Assembly (NCBI GenBank): GCA_963682175.1
Contig: OY821777.1
Location: 1,071,501 to 1,135,500 of the forward strand
Source: Triglochin maritima
Lineage: Eukaryota; Streptophyta; Magnoliopsida; Alismatales; Juncaginaceae
DNA length: 64,000 nt
Direction of reading: 5' to 3'
This document shows, in pieces, positions 11,481 through 22,119 of this stretch. How positions within the stretch are numbered: the first letter of the stretch is position 1; the number at the start of each line of letters is the position of its first letter. The translations under genes and the position numbers were made by a program. A model generated the notes under the pieces. That model saw only the letters and a list, made by a program, of their open reading frames with translations. It was not told the DNA's origin and did not search any database.

Positions 11481-12544
11481 GGAAAAACCCCTCAGGGCAG
11501 ACTGGGGGGCCAAAGGATCACGCTCAACGGCCAAAAAACAAGAAGATGAGGTGAAAGAAAGGAAGAAAAAAGAAGAGGAGCGGAAAAGGGGAGATAGAAG
11601 GCTCCAGAGGAGCATGAACAAAAAAAGAAAGCAGGATGGGAATGACGATTTCAAGTTGGCTCATCACGGGAGAGAGGATAGGCCAGACGTTGACATGGAT
11701 GCATTGGGCACATTGAGCCCCGATGAGCTGAACATTGTACTGAAGGTGACCGCACCTACACATAACCAACGGGAGGTGATCTGGAGAGGTGATTCCAGTT
11801 TCTTCACACGTTCCGACCTGAAGGAGCTAATGACGAAGGGGATGGATTTGACCAACGAGGCGATAGACACTATGCTTTGTGTACTTGAAGAGCGCCAAAA
11901 AACAGAAAACTACCCCCAAGAGGTAATTTGTATTCCAAGCTTCTATTCGGAAAGAATTATGATCGATCAAGGGGATACCATGATTGAAGAGTGGCTGGCG
12001 CCCAAATTACAAGGCCAGGAAACGGGAAGCCTCGTCATTGCACAACCATTGCTGGTGTCAGAACATTGGACCATTGTAGTTGTTAATGGCTTAGACAAGG
12101 AGATCCTGCATTACAACAGTTGCAGTAGGGAGCTGGTACCAGATGAGGATCCTGACAATGCGGTAGGGGTACATGAATGTTCGGCCAAAGATGTGAGTGA
12201 ATTCTGGAGAAACCGTCTTAAGGTGAACTGGCCATTGAGATACCTCAGGGAAACGTGCCAAAGACAAATGCCGGGAAGCAACGACTGCGGTGTTTTTCTA
12301 TACTACTGGATCAAATGTCTCATGCAAAATGTCAACCCAACGGAAACGAAAAACCCCAAGACACTTCACTCCATCAGGGGTGAAATGGCCATTACTTTAT
12401 TGAGGGACTCCCGCTGCTGTGTCGAATTTAAGTAGTGCATAGTTGTAAATTAAAACAGGAACAGACACATTTTATAGTTGTTGTAATTAAAACTTTTCCA
12501 AACTTTTCCATAGTTGTAATTAAAACTTTTCCATAGTTGTAATT

Positions 12545-14110
12545 AAAAAGGAAACGACTTCACATAAAAAGGAACAGAAATCACTTAAAAAGGAACATAT
12601 TTAACTTAAAAAGGGACAGTCATCGCTTAAAAAGGAACAGACTTCACTTAAGAAGGAACAAACTTCACTTAAAAAGAGACAGACATCACTTAAAAAGTAA
12701 CAGACTTCACTTAAAAAGGAACAGACTTCACTTAAAAAGGAACAGACTTCACTTAAAAAGGAACAGACAACACATAAAATCAACAGACTACACTTAAAAA
12801 GGAACAGACATCAGTTAAAAAGGAACAGACTTCACTTAAAAAGGAACAGACTTCGCTTAAAAAGAGACAGACATCACTTAAAAAGGAACCAAAAAAACAT
12901 AAAAATGATCAGAAATCACTTAAAAAAGAACAGACTTCACTTAAAAAGTAACAGACTACACTTAAAAAGGAACAGACTTCACTTAAAAAGTAACAGACTT
13001 CACTTAAAAAGAGACAGACATCACTTAAAAAGTAACCAAAAAAACTTAAAAAGGATCAGAAATCACTTAAAAAGGAACAGACTTCACTTAAAAAGTAACA
13101 GACTACACTTAAAAAGGAACAGACTTCACTTAAAAAGAGACAGACGTCACTTAAAAAGGAACCAAAATAACATAAAAAGGATCAGAAATCACTTAAAAAG
13201 GAACAGACTTCACTTAAAAAGTAACAGACTACACTTAAAAAGGAACAGACTTCACTTAAAAAGGAACAGACTTCACTTAAAAAGAGACAGACATCACTTA
13301 AAAAGGAACCAAAAAAACATAAAAAGGATCAGAAATCACTTAAAAAGGAACAGACTTCACTTAAAAAGGAACAGACTTCACTTAAAAAGGAACAGACATC
13401 AGTTAAAAAGGAACAGACTTCACTTAAAAAGGAACAGACTTCAGTTAAAAAGAGACAGACATCACTTAAAAAGAAACCAAAATAACATAAAAAGGATCAG
13501 AAATAATTTAAAAAGGAACAGACAATAACATAAAAAGGAACAGACTTCACTTAAAAAGTAAACGACGTCACTTAAAAAGGAACCGACTTCACATAAAAAG
13601 GAACAGAAATCACTTAAAAAGGAACAGATTTAACTTAAAAAGGGACAGTCATCGCTTAAAAAGGAACAGACTACACTTAAAAAGGAACATACTTCACTTA
13701 AAAAGTAACAGACTACACTTAAAAAGGAACAGACTTCACTTAAAAAGGAACAGACAACACTTAAAAAGGAACAGACAACACATAAAATCAACAGACTACA
13801 CTTAAAAAGGAACAGACTTCACTTAAAAAGGAACAGACTCCACTTAAAAAGTAACAGACTACACTTAAAAAGGAACAGACAACACAAAAAATCAACAGAC
13901 TACACTTAAAAAGGAACAGACAACACTTAAAAAGGAACCAAAAAAACAAGGAAGGAAAACTTCACACTTAAAAAGGTAAACGCACTTAAAAAGGAACAGA
14001 CTACAACTCACAGTTAAAAAGGAGAACCGCTAACTTATAAAGGTACAAGCAATTCATAAAAAGGAACATATATCACTTAAAAAGATACAAGTTACAGTTA
14101 AAAAGGAGAA
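12545..14110 (-). repeat. 21-bp minisatellite array 2, between convergent genes
   Basis: About 70 units of cttaaaaaggaacagacttca and variants (acatca, actaca, acaaca, plus shorter caacacataaaatcaa units). The core is the reverse complement of array 1. The array fills the space between the stop codon of the Ulp1 gene (12435) and that of the transposase (14300). It degrades from 13930 on into irregular spacers. Open frames across it are repeat artefacts. Confidence 0.95.
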
Positions 14111-14299
14111 CCGTAAACTTACAAGGGAACTTTACACTCAGAATTAAAAGAGAACTTTACACTTAAGAATAACTGTTGTCTTACAAAAATGTAAAAATTC
14201 AAAGACCAAGGCTTGGTGCATAATTAAGGAGCAATTTGGTCGTAATACAACTTCATGTCCCAATCGTCAAAATCTGGATCCCCTGGTCTAGGTGCGACC

Positions 14300-17200
14300 T
14301 CATGCATAGGTAATTTGTCCTTCCTTCGATACTTGCTCTTTTCTGCTGTGAGGCGTTTTTTTTTGGCTTCTTTGAAGAATTTTCTCGGCTAAGGAAACCC
14401 GACGTCTAGTAGGCGGTCTTCCTGGACGGGTTACTTTGTCTGGATTGCGCAAAGAGGTACCGTCGGCCACAACTTCATCAACTATGGGAGGGGCGTGGGG
14501 AATGTTAATACGAGACCTGAGCCACTCCATACACTTCACGGCCTTAAGATACCTTTCATGAGAAATGAATGCTTCCTGTGCAATCCAAAGAGCGCGACCC
14601 ATTATGTCGGCGTGACGACTCAGCGCATCCTTCTCCAATACGCCATCGGCTTGATACACCTTTTCTCCATAGCTCCGACGAATATCCTTCCGCCATCGAT
14701 CTGTGATGTAAGACGGCGGGAGTAATGCATTAGGATCTAGCCGTGCAAATACGACCAAGAGGTGACAGCATAGAATACCAACACGCTTAAACAGTTTACA
14801 ATCGCATGTCAAGTTCAGACCTGTCCTCTCTACAAGGAAACGTTTCGATAATAGTTGCTCACCGACCCGTACACGTTCAATCACCTTGTAATGAAACGCG
14901 TCGGCTGATTGCAACTCCTCGGTTAGGTTGCAGTTCATCATCTTACCAATTTGTAACTGTACTTTCTTGAAAACCCCTACGGTATACAACTCGCTCATTT
15001 GACTCTCGAAGAGATATATTGAAACCATTTGGGGTTTCTTATGCAGGCAATCGAAATCCGATTGAGCTTCCTTCTCGTACTTGTGTCGTAGAGCAAGTTC
15101 GTATTGTTGAACGAACTGCTTAAGGGTGGTTCTAGAAGATAAGTACTTGTCGAAGAAGGAGTTCATATTTTCGCTTCTTTGGGTAGAAGCCATTCCAGCG
15201 AAAAAACAATCACACAAGTAAGCAGGTACCGAAGACTCACAGATACCGTAAATTGTTTGGAGCCAACTATGCTCTTGAAGGTCAAAATCAACCAGGAAAC
15301 CGTGCCAATTCCGCTCAAATTCAGCTGGGTTCTTTGAGTCATAGACAATCAAATTTAGATCAAATAACATGTGCTGTCGATACTTCGTCGGCAACTTCAC
15401 GGGAGCTTTGTTCATTATGTGCCAAATGCAAAATCGGTGTCTGGAATTTGGGAAGACATTCCTTACAGCAGCAGTAATGGCCCCACATTGGTCCGTTATG
15501 ATGGCTGGTGGAGGGATATCTGCAAGGAAAAAGAAAAATCGCTATAAAGGAAACGATGTCACTTAAAAAGGAACTGACATCAATTAAAAAGGAACACACT
15601 TCACTTAAGAAGGAACAAAAATCACTTAAAAGGAACAGAAATCACTTAACAAGGAACATACATCTCTTAAAAAGGAACATACATCTCTTAAAAATGAACA
15701 AACATCTCTTAAAAAGGAACAGACATCACTTAAAAAGGAACAGACTTCACTTAAAAAGGAACACACATCTCTTAAAAAGGAACAAACATCTCTTAAAAAG
15801 GAACAAACATCACTTAAAAAGGAACAGACAACACTAAAAAGGAACAGACTACACTTAAGAAGGAACAGAAATCACTTAAAAAGGAACATACTTCACTTAA
15901 AATGGGACACACATCACTTAAAAAGGAACATACTACACTTAAAAAGGAACATACATCACTTAAAAAGGAACAGAGATCTCTTAAAAAGGAACAAACATCT
16001 CTTAAAAAGGAACAAACATCACTTAAAAAGGAACAGACTACACTTAAAAAGGAACAGAGATCTCTTAAAAAGGAACAAACATCTCTTAAAAAGGAACAAA
16101 CATCACTTAAAAAGGAACAGACTACACTTAAAAAGGAACAGAGGTCTCTTAAAAAGGAACAAACATCTCTTAAAAAGGAACATACATCACTTAAAAAGGA
16201 ACATACAACACTAAAAAGGAACAGACTACACATAAGAAGGAACAGACTACACTTAAAAAGGAACAGACAACTTAACAATGAACAGACTACACATAAAAAG
16301 GAACAGACTTCACTTAAAAAGGAACAAACATCTCTTAAAAAGGAACAGACATCTCTTAAAAAGGAACAGACATCACTTAAAAAGGAACAGACAACACTAA
16401 AAAGGAACAGACTACACTTAAGAAGGAACAGAAATCACTTAAAAAGGAACAGACTTCACTTAAAAAGGGACACACATCACTTAAAAAGGAACAGACAACA
16501 CTAAAAAAGAACAGACACCAGTTAAAAAGGAAACAGACTTCACTTAAGAAGGAACAGACATAAGTTAAAAAGGAACACACAACACTTAAAAAGGAACACA
16601 CATCACTTAAAAAGGAAAACCAATAACTCAAAAATCATAAAGGACAACTCTACATACGTACCTCCCATACACGAAAGCCACGTCTGAAAGAGCCATATGT
16701 AGTTTTCAGTGGTCTCGGAAGACAGCAAAGCGCAACCGAGCAACACAGACTCGAAATGGTGATTAACTCCCACAAATGGTGCAAAGGGCATGTCGTATTT
16801 GTTTGTGAGGTATGTAGTGTCGAAACATATAGCATCCCCAAAGTATGAATAGGCAGCCCTGGAACGGCTGTCGGCCCAGAAAACGTTCCTTAGTCTTCCC
16901 TCGTCATCCATATCCACGACATAGAAAAACATTGCATCAATCTTCTGCATCTTAGTGAAATAGTTCTGAAGAGCTTGTGCATCGTCGGGTCCCATTTTCA
17001 AATTCCTTACTTTGGTTATAACATTCTTGCACAGACAAAAAAATATTAAGGCCGCAGATTTCTACAAACAAAATAGCGTACAAAAGTCTTCAAACCTTAG
17101 GTCTCTATCGTTAAAAGTAAGTTTGTCATGCCCCCCAGCCTCAACAACAAACGATTGCATGGTCTTAGCAGCAGAGATCCCAGAAGCATCGTTGCACGCT

Positions 17201-17580
17201 ATTCGTGCTATGGCGGCCTCAGGTACAAATCGTTTCTGTCTTAGAAAACGCATCTGGTGCTCCTGCAGCATTTCATGGTTATGATTGAGATCGACAAAGT
17301 TAATCTGGTATCCCCTTGTTGGGTTTCCAGAAACCCTGATGCGAGCCGTGCACTGAACTCTACTAGATAAACGTGGCTTCATTATGCCTTGACCTTGGTC
17401 TGTTGGTGCGTTACCCTCCTTAGAACAAGTAAGAGTAGCCCGGGTAACCACACCAGCGTCGTAATGAGTATGTCGTAGCTTAACACCAAAACCACAAGCA
17501 TCAGCATAGTCGTTGTAAAAGGCACTTGCTCCTTCGAAAGAGGGGAAAATCATCTTCTCCTTAGGAACGTTTGACGCCAT
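14300..17580 (-). CDS. FAR1-type Mutator transposase (DDE, SWIM zinc finger)
   Basis: Exons are 17580-17096, 17025-16662 and 15519-14300, starting at ATG GCG TCA AAC. Exon 1 encodes a FAR1-type N-terminal DNA-binding region (FPSFEGASAFYNDYADACGF, VDLNHNHEM). Exons 2 and 3 encode the MULE transposase core, with the first Asp in ICFDTTYLTNKYD, the second in AIITDQCGA and Glu in STQRSENMNSFFD. A SWIM zinc finger follows (CDCKLFKRVGILCCHLL). The 3' exon junction restores the frame exactly (SCMG|DIPPPAIITDQ), with donor GGGAG|GTACGT and acceptor CCTTGCAG|ATATCC. The first junction (17096 to 17025) is off by one base with canonical GT-AG sites, so a 1-bp indel or a missed splice choice is present. 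Otherwise the catalytic core looks complete. The length of about 690 aa fits FAR1-like transposases. Confidence 0.85.
15551..16620 (-). repeat. 21-bp minisatellite array 3, inside the transposase intron
   Basis: About 50 units of cacttaaaaaggaacagac and variants (atctctt, actacac, acaacac), with a few indels, occupy nearly the whole intron 16661-15520. On the transposase sense strand the units read gttcctttttaagtg, the same pyrimidine-rich sense as array 1 in the Ulp1 gene. Confidence 0.95.
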
Positions 17581-17804
17581 TTCCATTTGAGCGAAGATTT
17601 CTCTCAAAACGAAGAGAAATGAACGAAAATGAAAAAGAAAGGAAGAAGTGACGGTGGCCATTTCGTGCATCTTCGTCAAAAAGAGGTATGGAGCAGGTGG
17701 GAGCGCCAAAAGGAATGATATGATTTGGAGCATGTCTGATTTGAGATGCATTAAATGCGGCTGCCCCCTCTGCCCGCCAAAAATATTAAACTTTGGCTGA
17801 GCTG

Positions 17805-17850
17805 GATTTGTCCAACTCAGCAGCGTCCTGCGAACGCGTCCCGGAGAGCG
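17805..17850 (-). repeat. Candidate right terminal inverted repeat of the Mutator-like element
   Basis: This is the inverted partner of 7605-7650, with shared CAGGACGC and a GCT..GTTGG/GTGG continuation. It lies about 230 bp upstream of the transposase start, as expected for a terminal promoter region. Similarity is weak. Confidence 0.3.
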
Positions 17851-17959
17851 ACTACTAAACATTTCCCTATATAATTTATATTATTTTAATTAAAAATAAA
17901 TTTCAACTTGTAATAAGTCACATCTCGGGATTCATTCTTTAGTATTACTTAAGTCATCA

Positions 17960-18270
17960 CTAACCATGACCTGGACGACCTAGTCATCAGTTCTCTCTCT
18001 CTTCAAAATCAATTTTCTCTCTTCCGCATCAGTTTTCTTTTTCCTCAGCTCACCTTCTTCTCTTTCCTACACTATTCACCTCTTAACCACAACTTAACAC
18101 AACCTACAACATACCTCTCTCCTCCACATCATTTCAGGATTCATCTTGCTAAAAATTTAAAAAAACTCAAACAAAAAATTCAAAACTAAAACAAAACAAA
18201 AAAATAAAATAAAATAATGGATGACCGGGTCGTCGACGACCGTAGTTTTTCACCGTTAAAAAAATCACGA
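17960..18270. mobile_element. CT-rich small element with gacc/ggtc ends, copy 1
   Basis: It begins near gacctggacgacctagtc, runs through CT-rich DNA (cactattcacctcttaaccacaact) and ends in a GC-rich foldback (gaccgggtcgtcgacgacc, acgacccggtcgtgacc). The same order appears at 55730-56030. It is probably a non-autonomous DNA element lying in the VPS41-like intron 1 remnant. Ends are approximate. Confidence 0.5.
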
Positions 18271-18856
18271 CCCGGTCGTGACCGTGATTTTAATCCAAGA
18301 GAAGAAATTTATTGACTTAGTTAGCTCCAATTGTTGTCGAACTCTAATTCGAAGAGTTTTTTTCCCTTCAGGAAACTGTATAAATGGCGAAGATATTTGG
18401 AACCATTCTTTTGATGCTCTAACAATTGTCAAATAGTATTTGATCGTCGTCACCGACATTGGCGAGGTGCCGTTACAATTTTTCACATAGTTGTACCCTC
18501 TTATTATGAAAAATAAGTATATATTCATCCAAATTCTCAACTTTAGATCGATGATCTTACGATCTTTAGACAGACAAACACAGTAGCGAAATCCCTTATA
18601 TAATATAATTGGTTAGGCGTTACATCATGTTCGTCTCTTTGCAAACTCATCTAGTTTCAGATGGTCCCGAAATCAAACATTTAAGAATCCAGACCCTCGA
18701 ATTCTGTAAGCTCTACGAATCCAAACGGGTCAATATTAAGCCTAAAAATGCTCCAAGTTTGAAAATTTCAAAATCAAACTCGAAGGAATTATTGTACTAT
18801 CAAATTCCATAAACACCAAAAACAGAAACAAAACTCAATTAAGTTCGATAACTAAC

Positions 18857-19114
18857 CTGGTTTCCTCGGATGTCAAATATATATGTTGACAATGCCGTCG
18901 TGTGTCCCTAGTGCGATCACCTTCTTGGTGACGGCGATGGAAGCAACCGAAGACTTAGACAGAAAAGTGAGGGTATGTTTCCTCCCATTCTTTGGTACTT
19001 CAACCTACACTCTTCCTCTTCCACTTCCTCCTCAACTTCCTCATTAGTTTGGGATTCCTTTTCCAATTCCTCAATATCATTGTCGTCGTAATCCGGTGGA
19101 TGTTCCTCGACCAT
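18857..19114 (-). pseudogene. VPS41: VPS41-like exon 1 (frameshifted)
   Basis: Reading from ATG at 19114 gives an acidic N-terminus (MVEEHPPDYDDNDIEELEKE) and then ECRLKYQRMGGNIPSL, the conserved start of plant VPS41. The next conserved segment (VASIAVTKKVIALGTHDG) is in another frame, so an indel lies near 18965. The last part (FDIRGNQ) is again out of frame because of extra bases in a TATATA run near 18885. The donor CCAG|GTTAGT at 18857 is intact and phase 0, matching exon 2 at 6724 (VKEFHSHTA). Order and orientation therefore fit one gene whose intron 1 became 12.1 kb long. With two frameshifts it cannot encode a normal N-terminus. Confidence 0.8.
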
Positions 19115-19730
19115 GGCTTTGTCTATAACTTCTTTCCTTTTTCTCTTCTTATTGAGAAATTTCAGGTTTCTCATGCCCGCTTTTTATGTTTTATCTTTTA
19201 CCATTCTTTTCTCTTCTAAAATTGAGTGGAATGTTTTTTTAATATGTCTTCTTATTTATAGGATTCCACGATATTTTGTTGGTCAATAAATATAATATAG
19301 TATAATATAATATTTAAAGTTAACCGTAATCTACAATAATTCATAGCATGACTTAATATTTGAATCAATACATTCCAAAAAACAAAAGGTGAGTACAAGC
19401 CGTGCTGCATACAATTTTCAAAATAATATTGAATACGAAATAATCCAAAAGGCAATGATAGGCTTATTGCTACTCCTTCTGTGTCCCGAATAGCTACATC
19501 AATCTTGAACGGGTTGTATTTTGAAATTTGGATAAGGAAATTGTAATTTTAACAATAGATAAAATTTCTAAATTTTACTTACAAAGGCAATACTTTACTC
19601 ATTAATTTTAAATCCTAATTTTTTTACCTATTCTATAATTACTTATTTTTTATTATTTTACTTAATTAGTTTTACCTATCGGTTTGCTTATAGGAGAAAT
19701 TTCACCTACGAAGGTAATACTTTACTCATT
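19115..19730. other. AT-rich upstream region, no gene seen
   Basis: This is upstream of VPS41 exon 1 on the minus strand and may include its former promoter. I see no coding sequence or clear element. Confidence 0.5.
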
Positions 19731-19734
19731 AGAC

Positions 19735-19875
19735 GAGAAATTTCATTTCAAAATTAACACCGACGATATTTATCCGTCAATATAACTAAACACTGACGCA
19801 GGCAACACCAACGGTAGATATATCCGATGGTGTTTACCTATATCGTCAGTGATGACCTGTTATGCCGTAGTGTTC
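19735..19875 (+). mobile_element. CACTA-like terminal fragment, copy 1
   Basis: It shows subterminal repeats of the kind accgacg...tatccgtc and ends in gttatgccgtagtg, the reverse of a CACTA terminus. It aligns with 24760-24937. No matching opposite end was found, so this is a fragment or solo end. Confidence 0.5.
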
Positions 19876-21462
19876 AAGCCAAATATTGATGTAAGGGTTA
19901 AAAATCAAAAATCATAACAAAAGTTAAACTATAAAAGTTAAATATTTTATCCTTACATAATTATCACATATGATGAATAAATAATAAACAAAAACGATTT
20001 GAGTCAAGATTTGGGACATTGGTTGGCTTAACATAATAAGAGCAAGATAATTCAATATCTTCAAAAAAAAATCAAACGTCTAGCTTCTCATGGTAGGTGT
20101 TTAGAATTTACGAAGTCATATCATTCTGAACTAATTCATGGTATGATTTGCATGATCAATTTAGATAATGCGCACAGTTTTTTTGAAATTACATTCTGAA
20201 ATCTCAACCCCTTTTTTTAAATTAATAATCTCAGTAGCATTGATATATAGATATCTTATTGTTATTTACATAATTTTAAACAATCTATCTAGTTCAATTG
20301 TAGTGTTATTTATCTGTCGTGGAACAAACTGATCGTAGTGTGCATAAGTAATGCATGAAATACAAAGTTCAAAACTTAAAAAATTAACCTGAGTAAAGTA
20401 ATTAATGAAATCTCAAATTTAACCTTTTATTGGAAGATAATGTGAACTGCCATTCATTATTTAGTTTTTTTTTCCTCTTTCATTCTTCCTTCGAAATTAT
20501 CATCATCAAGTACCAAGTGTGTTGCACGCTTGCAACACAACCAGCAAAAAGAATGGACATCATTCAAAAATGTTTTGTGCATTTTTCATCATTTCAGAGT
20601 TCTAAAATGAGAAAAGAAAGTTCATGGAAAGGTCTAAATTTGAAACGATGTTAATGAATAAATTTAGGAACGAGAATACGAGATAGTTCAACTTCAACCA
20701 GTCAGTATAGGGTTTCCTCGACCAAAAATTATAGGTTGAAAAAAAACTCCTCCTTTTTTTCCAGGATTTATGCGTGTTACATTTGCTCCATTAAATAATA
20801 CAAAAAAATTAAAAAAAGACCTACATGGGCCATAAAGATGGTCTTTAAATTTATATGAAGCCTGGATTTTCTGAAACATTATTATGCCAACTAAAAAACA
20901 AAAACAGTTCCTTCGAAAAAAACCGAAAAACAAAACAGACAAACATAGTTAAATAAGGAGTGGACAAACCTTCTAAATATATATATCATCAATGAAGAAA
21001 GTTTTTTTTTTTTATTGTAAGAAGTGGTAGGTAAGGTACCTGGTTGGGAACCTCCTTTAGGATCCATAACCTGTGGTTGCAGGATCTGTTGGGGAACGTA
21101 CAGCTGACCTAACTCTTCTTGTGATGGAGCTTAATTAATGACGTAATTATCAAAATATAATATTGCATTCATGGTTTGGTTTGGTTTGGTTTCCATGCAA
21201 AGACTTGTTAACTAAACAGTCCTTGTCCTTCACCTCACTTTTCGGTGTCTGATCCACCTTGACTTACTATTGTTCTAGTAAATTAATTACTTTGCTAATT
21301 AGCAACTGCCTATTATGCTTAATCTTGTAAATGTATATCATGCTTACAAATTAAACAATACCAAGAGCATGTGCGCATGCATGTTGGTTAACATCTGCAT
21401 CTTGATTTACCGAATAAAAAGGAATGTGTGCGCGCACCTATACGTATACACATTAGAAGAAG

Positions 21463-21463
<1 letters not shown>

Positions 21464-21498
<35 letters not shown>
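21464..21498. repeat. (TA)n microsatellite
   Basis: An uninterrupted AT dinucleotide run of about 35 bp. Confidence 0.95.
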
Positions 21499-21507
<9 letters not shown>

Positions 21508-22079
21508 ATGTATAAAGGGCAATGAGACACGTGCACGACATGCCCACGTATAATAATAGCTCCATGTCATCACGTAAGGTTAGATGTCATTTGTGGTCAT
21601 CTTGAAAGCATGCACGGCCCATCTTCCTGTGGATAATTGTAAGGTGAAGTTGTAGCCTAGCTATTAAGTTTAATTTTTTATTATTATCTATTTTATCTAA
21701 TTAAACCGAATTGAGTTAGTTGATAAAGATCACTTAACTTTTTATGAATAACACAGTTTTATATTTGTATATCTTTACTCTATGTAGAGGGGGCTGGGGA
21801 AGCCCTACTTCTAAAATTCAGGGTCATAATTGTGGTTTATTGGAAAGTAAAATTCATAGAACTATATGTTCCTATGGCCACAACCAAGGATGATTTTACT
21901 ATAACAACGTCTCGTAACTCTAACAAAACAAAATAAAAGATCTACCTGTTGAAGTCGAGTATTACTCTAACTCCCACGAATCCGTCCATTTATCTACACA
22001 CTCACGAAAGCACGTTTAATTAACTACAAAATTCTAATGGAATCCAGCACTGCTTTAGTGTTACCATGCTTAAGAAGGA

Positions 22080-22082
<3 letters not shown>

Positions 22083-22117
<35 letters not shown>
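22083..22117. repeat. (TA)n microsatellite
   Basis: An uninterrupted AT dinucleotide run of about 35 bp. Confidence 0.95.

Positions 22118-22119
<2 letters not shown>

Larger units (their letters stand above)
7903..12435 (+). pseudogene. Plant mobile domain / Ulp1 cysteine protease gene of the Mutator-like element
   Basis: Exon 1 is 7903-7950 (ATG GAT TCT, donor CAG|GTTTGT). Exon 2 is 8027-8665 (acceptor TTCCTAG|GCT, donor CTACAG|GTAATG). Exon 3 starts at 10134 (acceptor TTCTTTATTAG|GTA). All joins are phase 0. Residues 1-230 resemble the plant mobile domain found in transposon-encoded proteins (GHFINLSNVPVDNDIIDWFV, VALILGLRLHGKAV). A coiled coil follows, rich in E, K and R. The C-terminal Ulp1-like peptidase is in 11434-12435, with His in EHWTIVVVN, Asn in HYNSCS where Asp is usual, Gln in RQMPGSND and Cys in NDCGVFLYYW. 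The frame is broken by TAG at 10656-10658 and by a frame change inside the GA-rich tract, so a full-length protein is unlikely here unless unseen splicing rescues it. Whether the Asn variant could still work is unknown. Confidence 0.75.
7565..17880. mobile_element. Mutator-like element with Ulp1 and FAR1-type transposase genes
   Basis: About 10.3 kb inserted in intron 1 of the VPS41-like gene. It carries two convergent genes, a plant-mobile-domain/Ulp1 gene (+, 7903-12435) and a FAR1-type transposase (-, 17580-14300), plus three arrays of one 21-bp repeat. Mutator-like elements that carry Ulp1-type protease genes are known in plants. The ends are inferred. At 7600-7650 (CAGGACGCGGCTTACGTGG) and, inverted, at 17805-17850 (CAGGACGCTGCTGAGTTGG) there is imperfect inverted similarity, with AT-rich DNA just outside on both sides. 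I could not confirm a 9-bp target duplication, so the boundaries are approximate. Confidence 0.75.

Noticed and set aside
10487..11654. Serine/leucine-rich 300-360 aa frames on the minus strand
   Set aside because: Antisense of the GA-rich coiled-coil coding tract; pure low-complexity shadows.
12601..13528. Frames of repeated CSFLSEV and RLHLKRN units
   Set aside because: Translation artefacts of minisatellite array 2, open in several frames at once.
15508..16504. Lysine-rich heptad proteins (SLKKEQT repeats)
   Set aside because: The array lies inside the transposase intron, whose splice sites restore the DDE domain precisely.
8675..16620. CRISPR-like array
   Set aside because: Units are 21-bp tandem repeats with no long unique spacers, and the genome is a plant nuclear one.
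21315..21515. Frame ending in alternating YI residues
   Set aside because: Produced by a (TA)n microsatellite.
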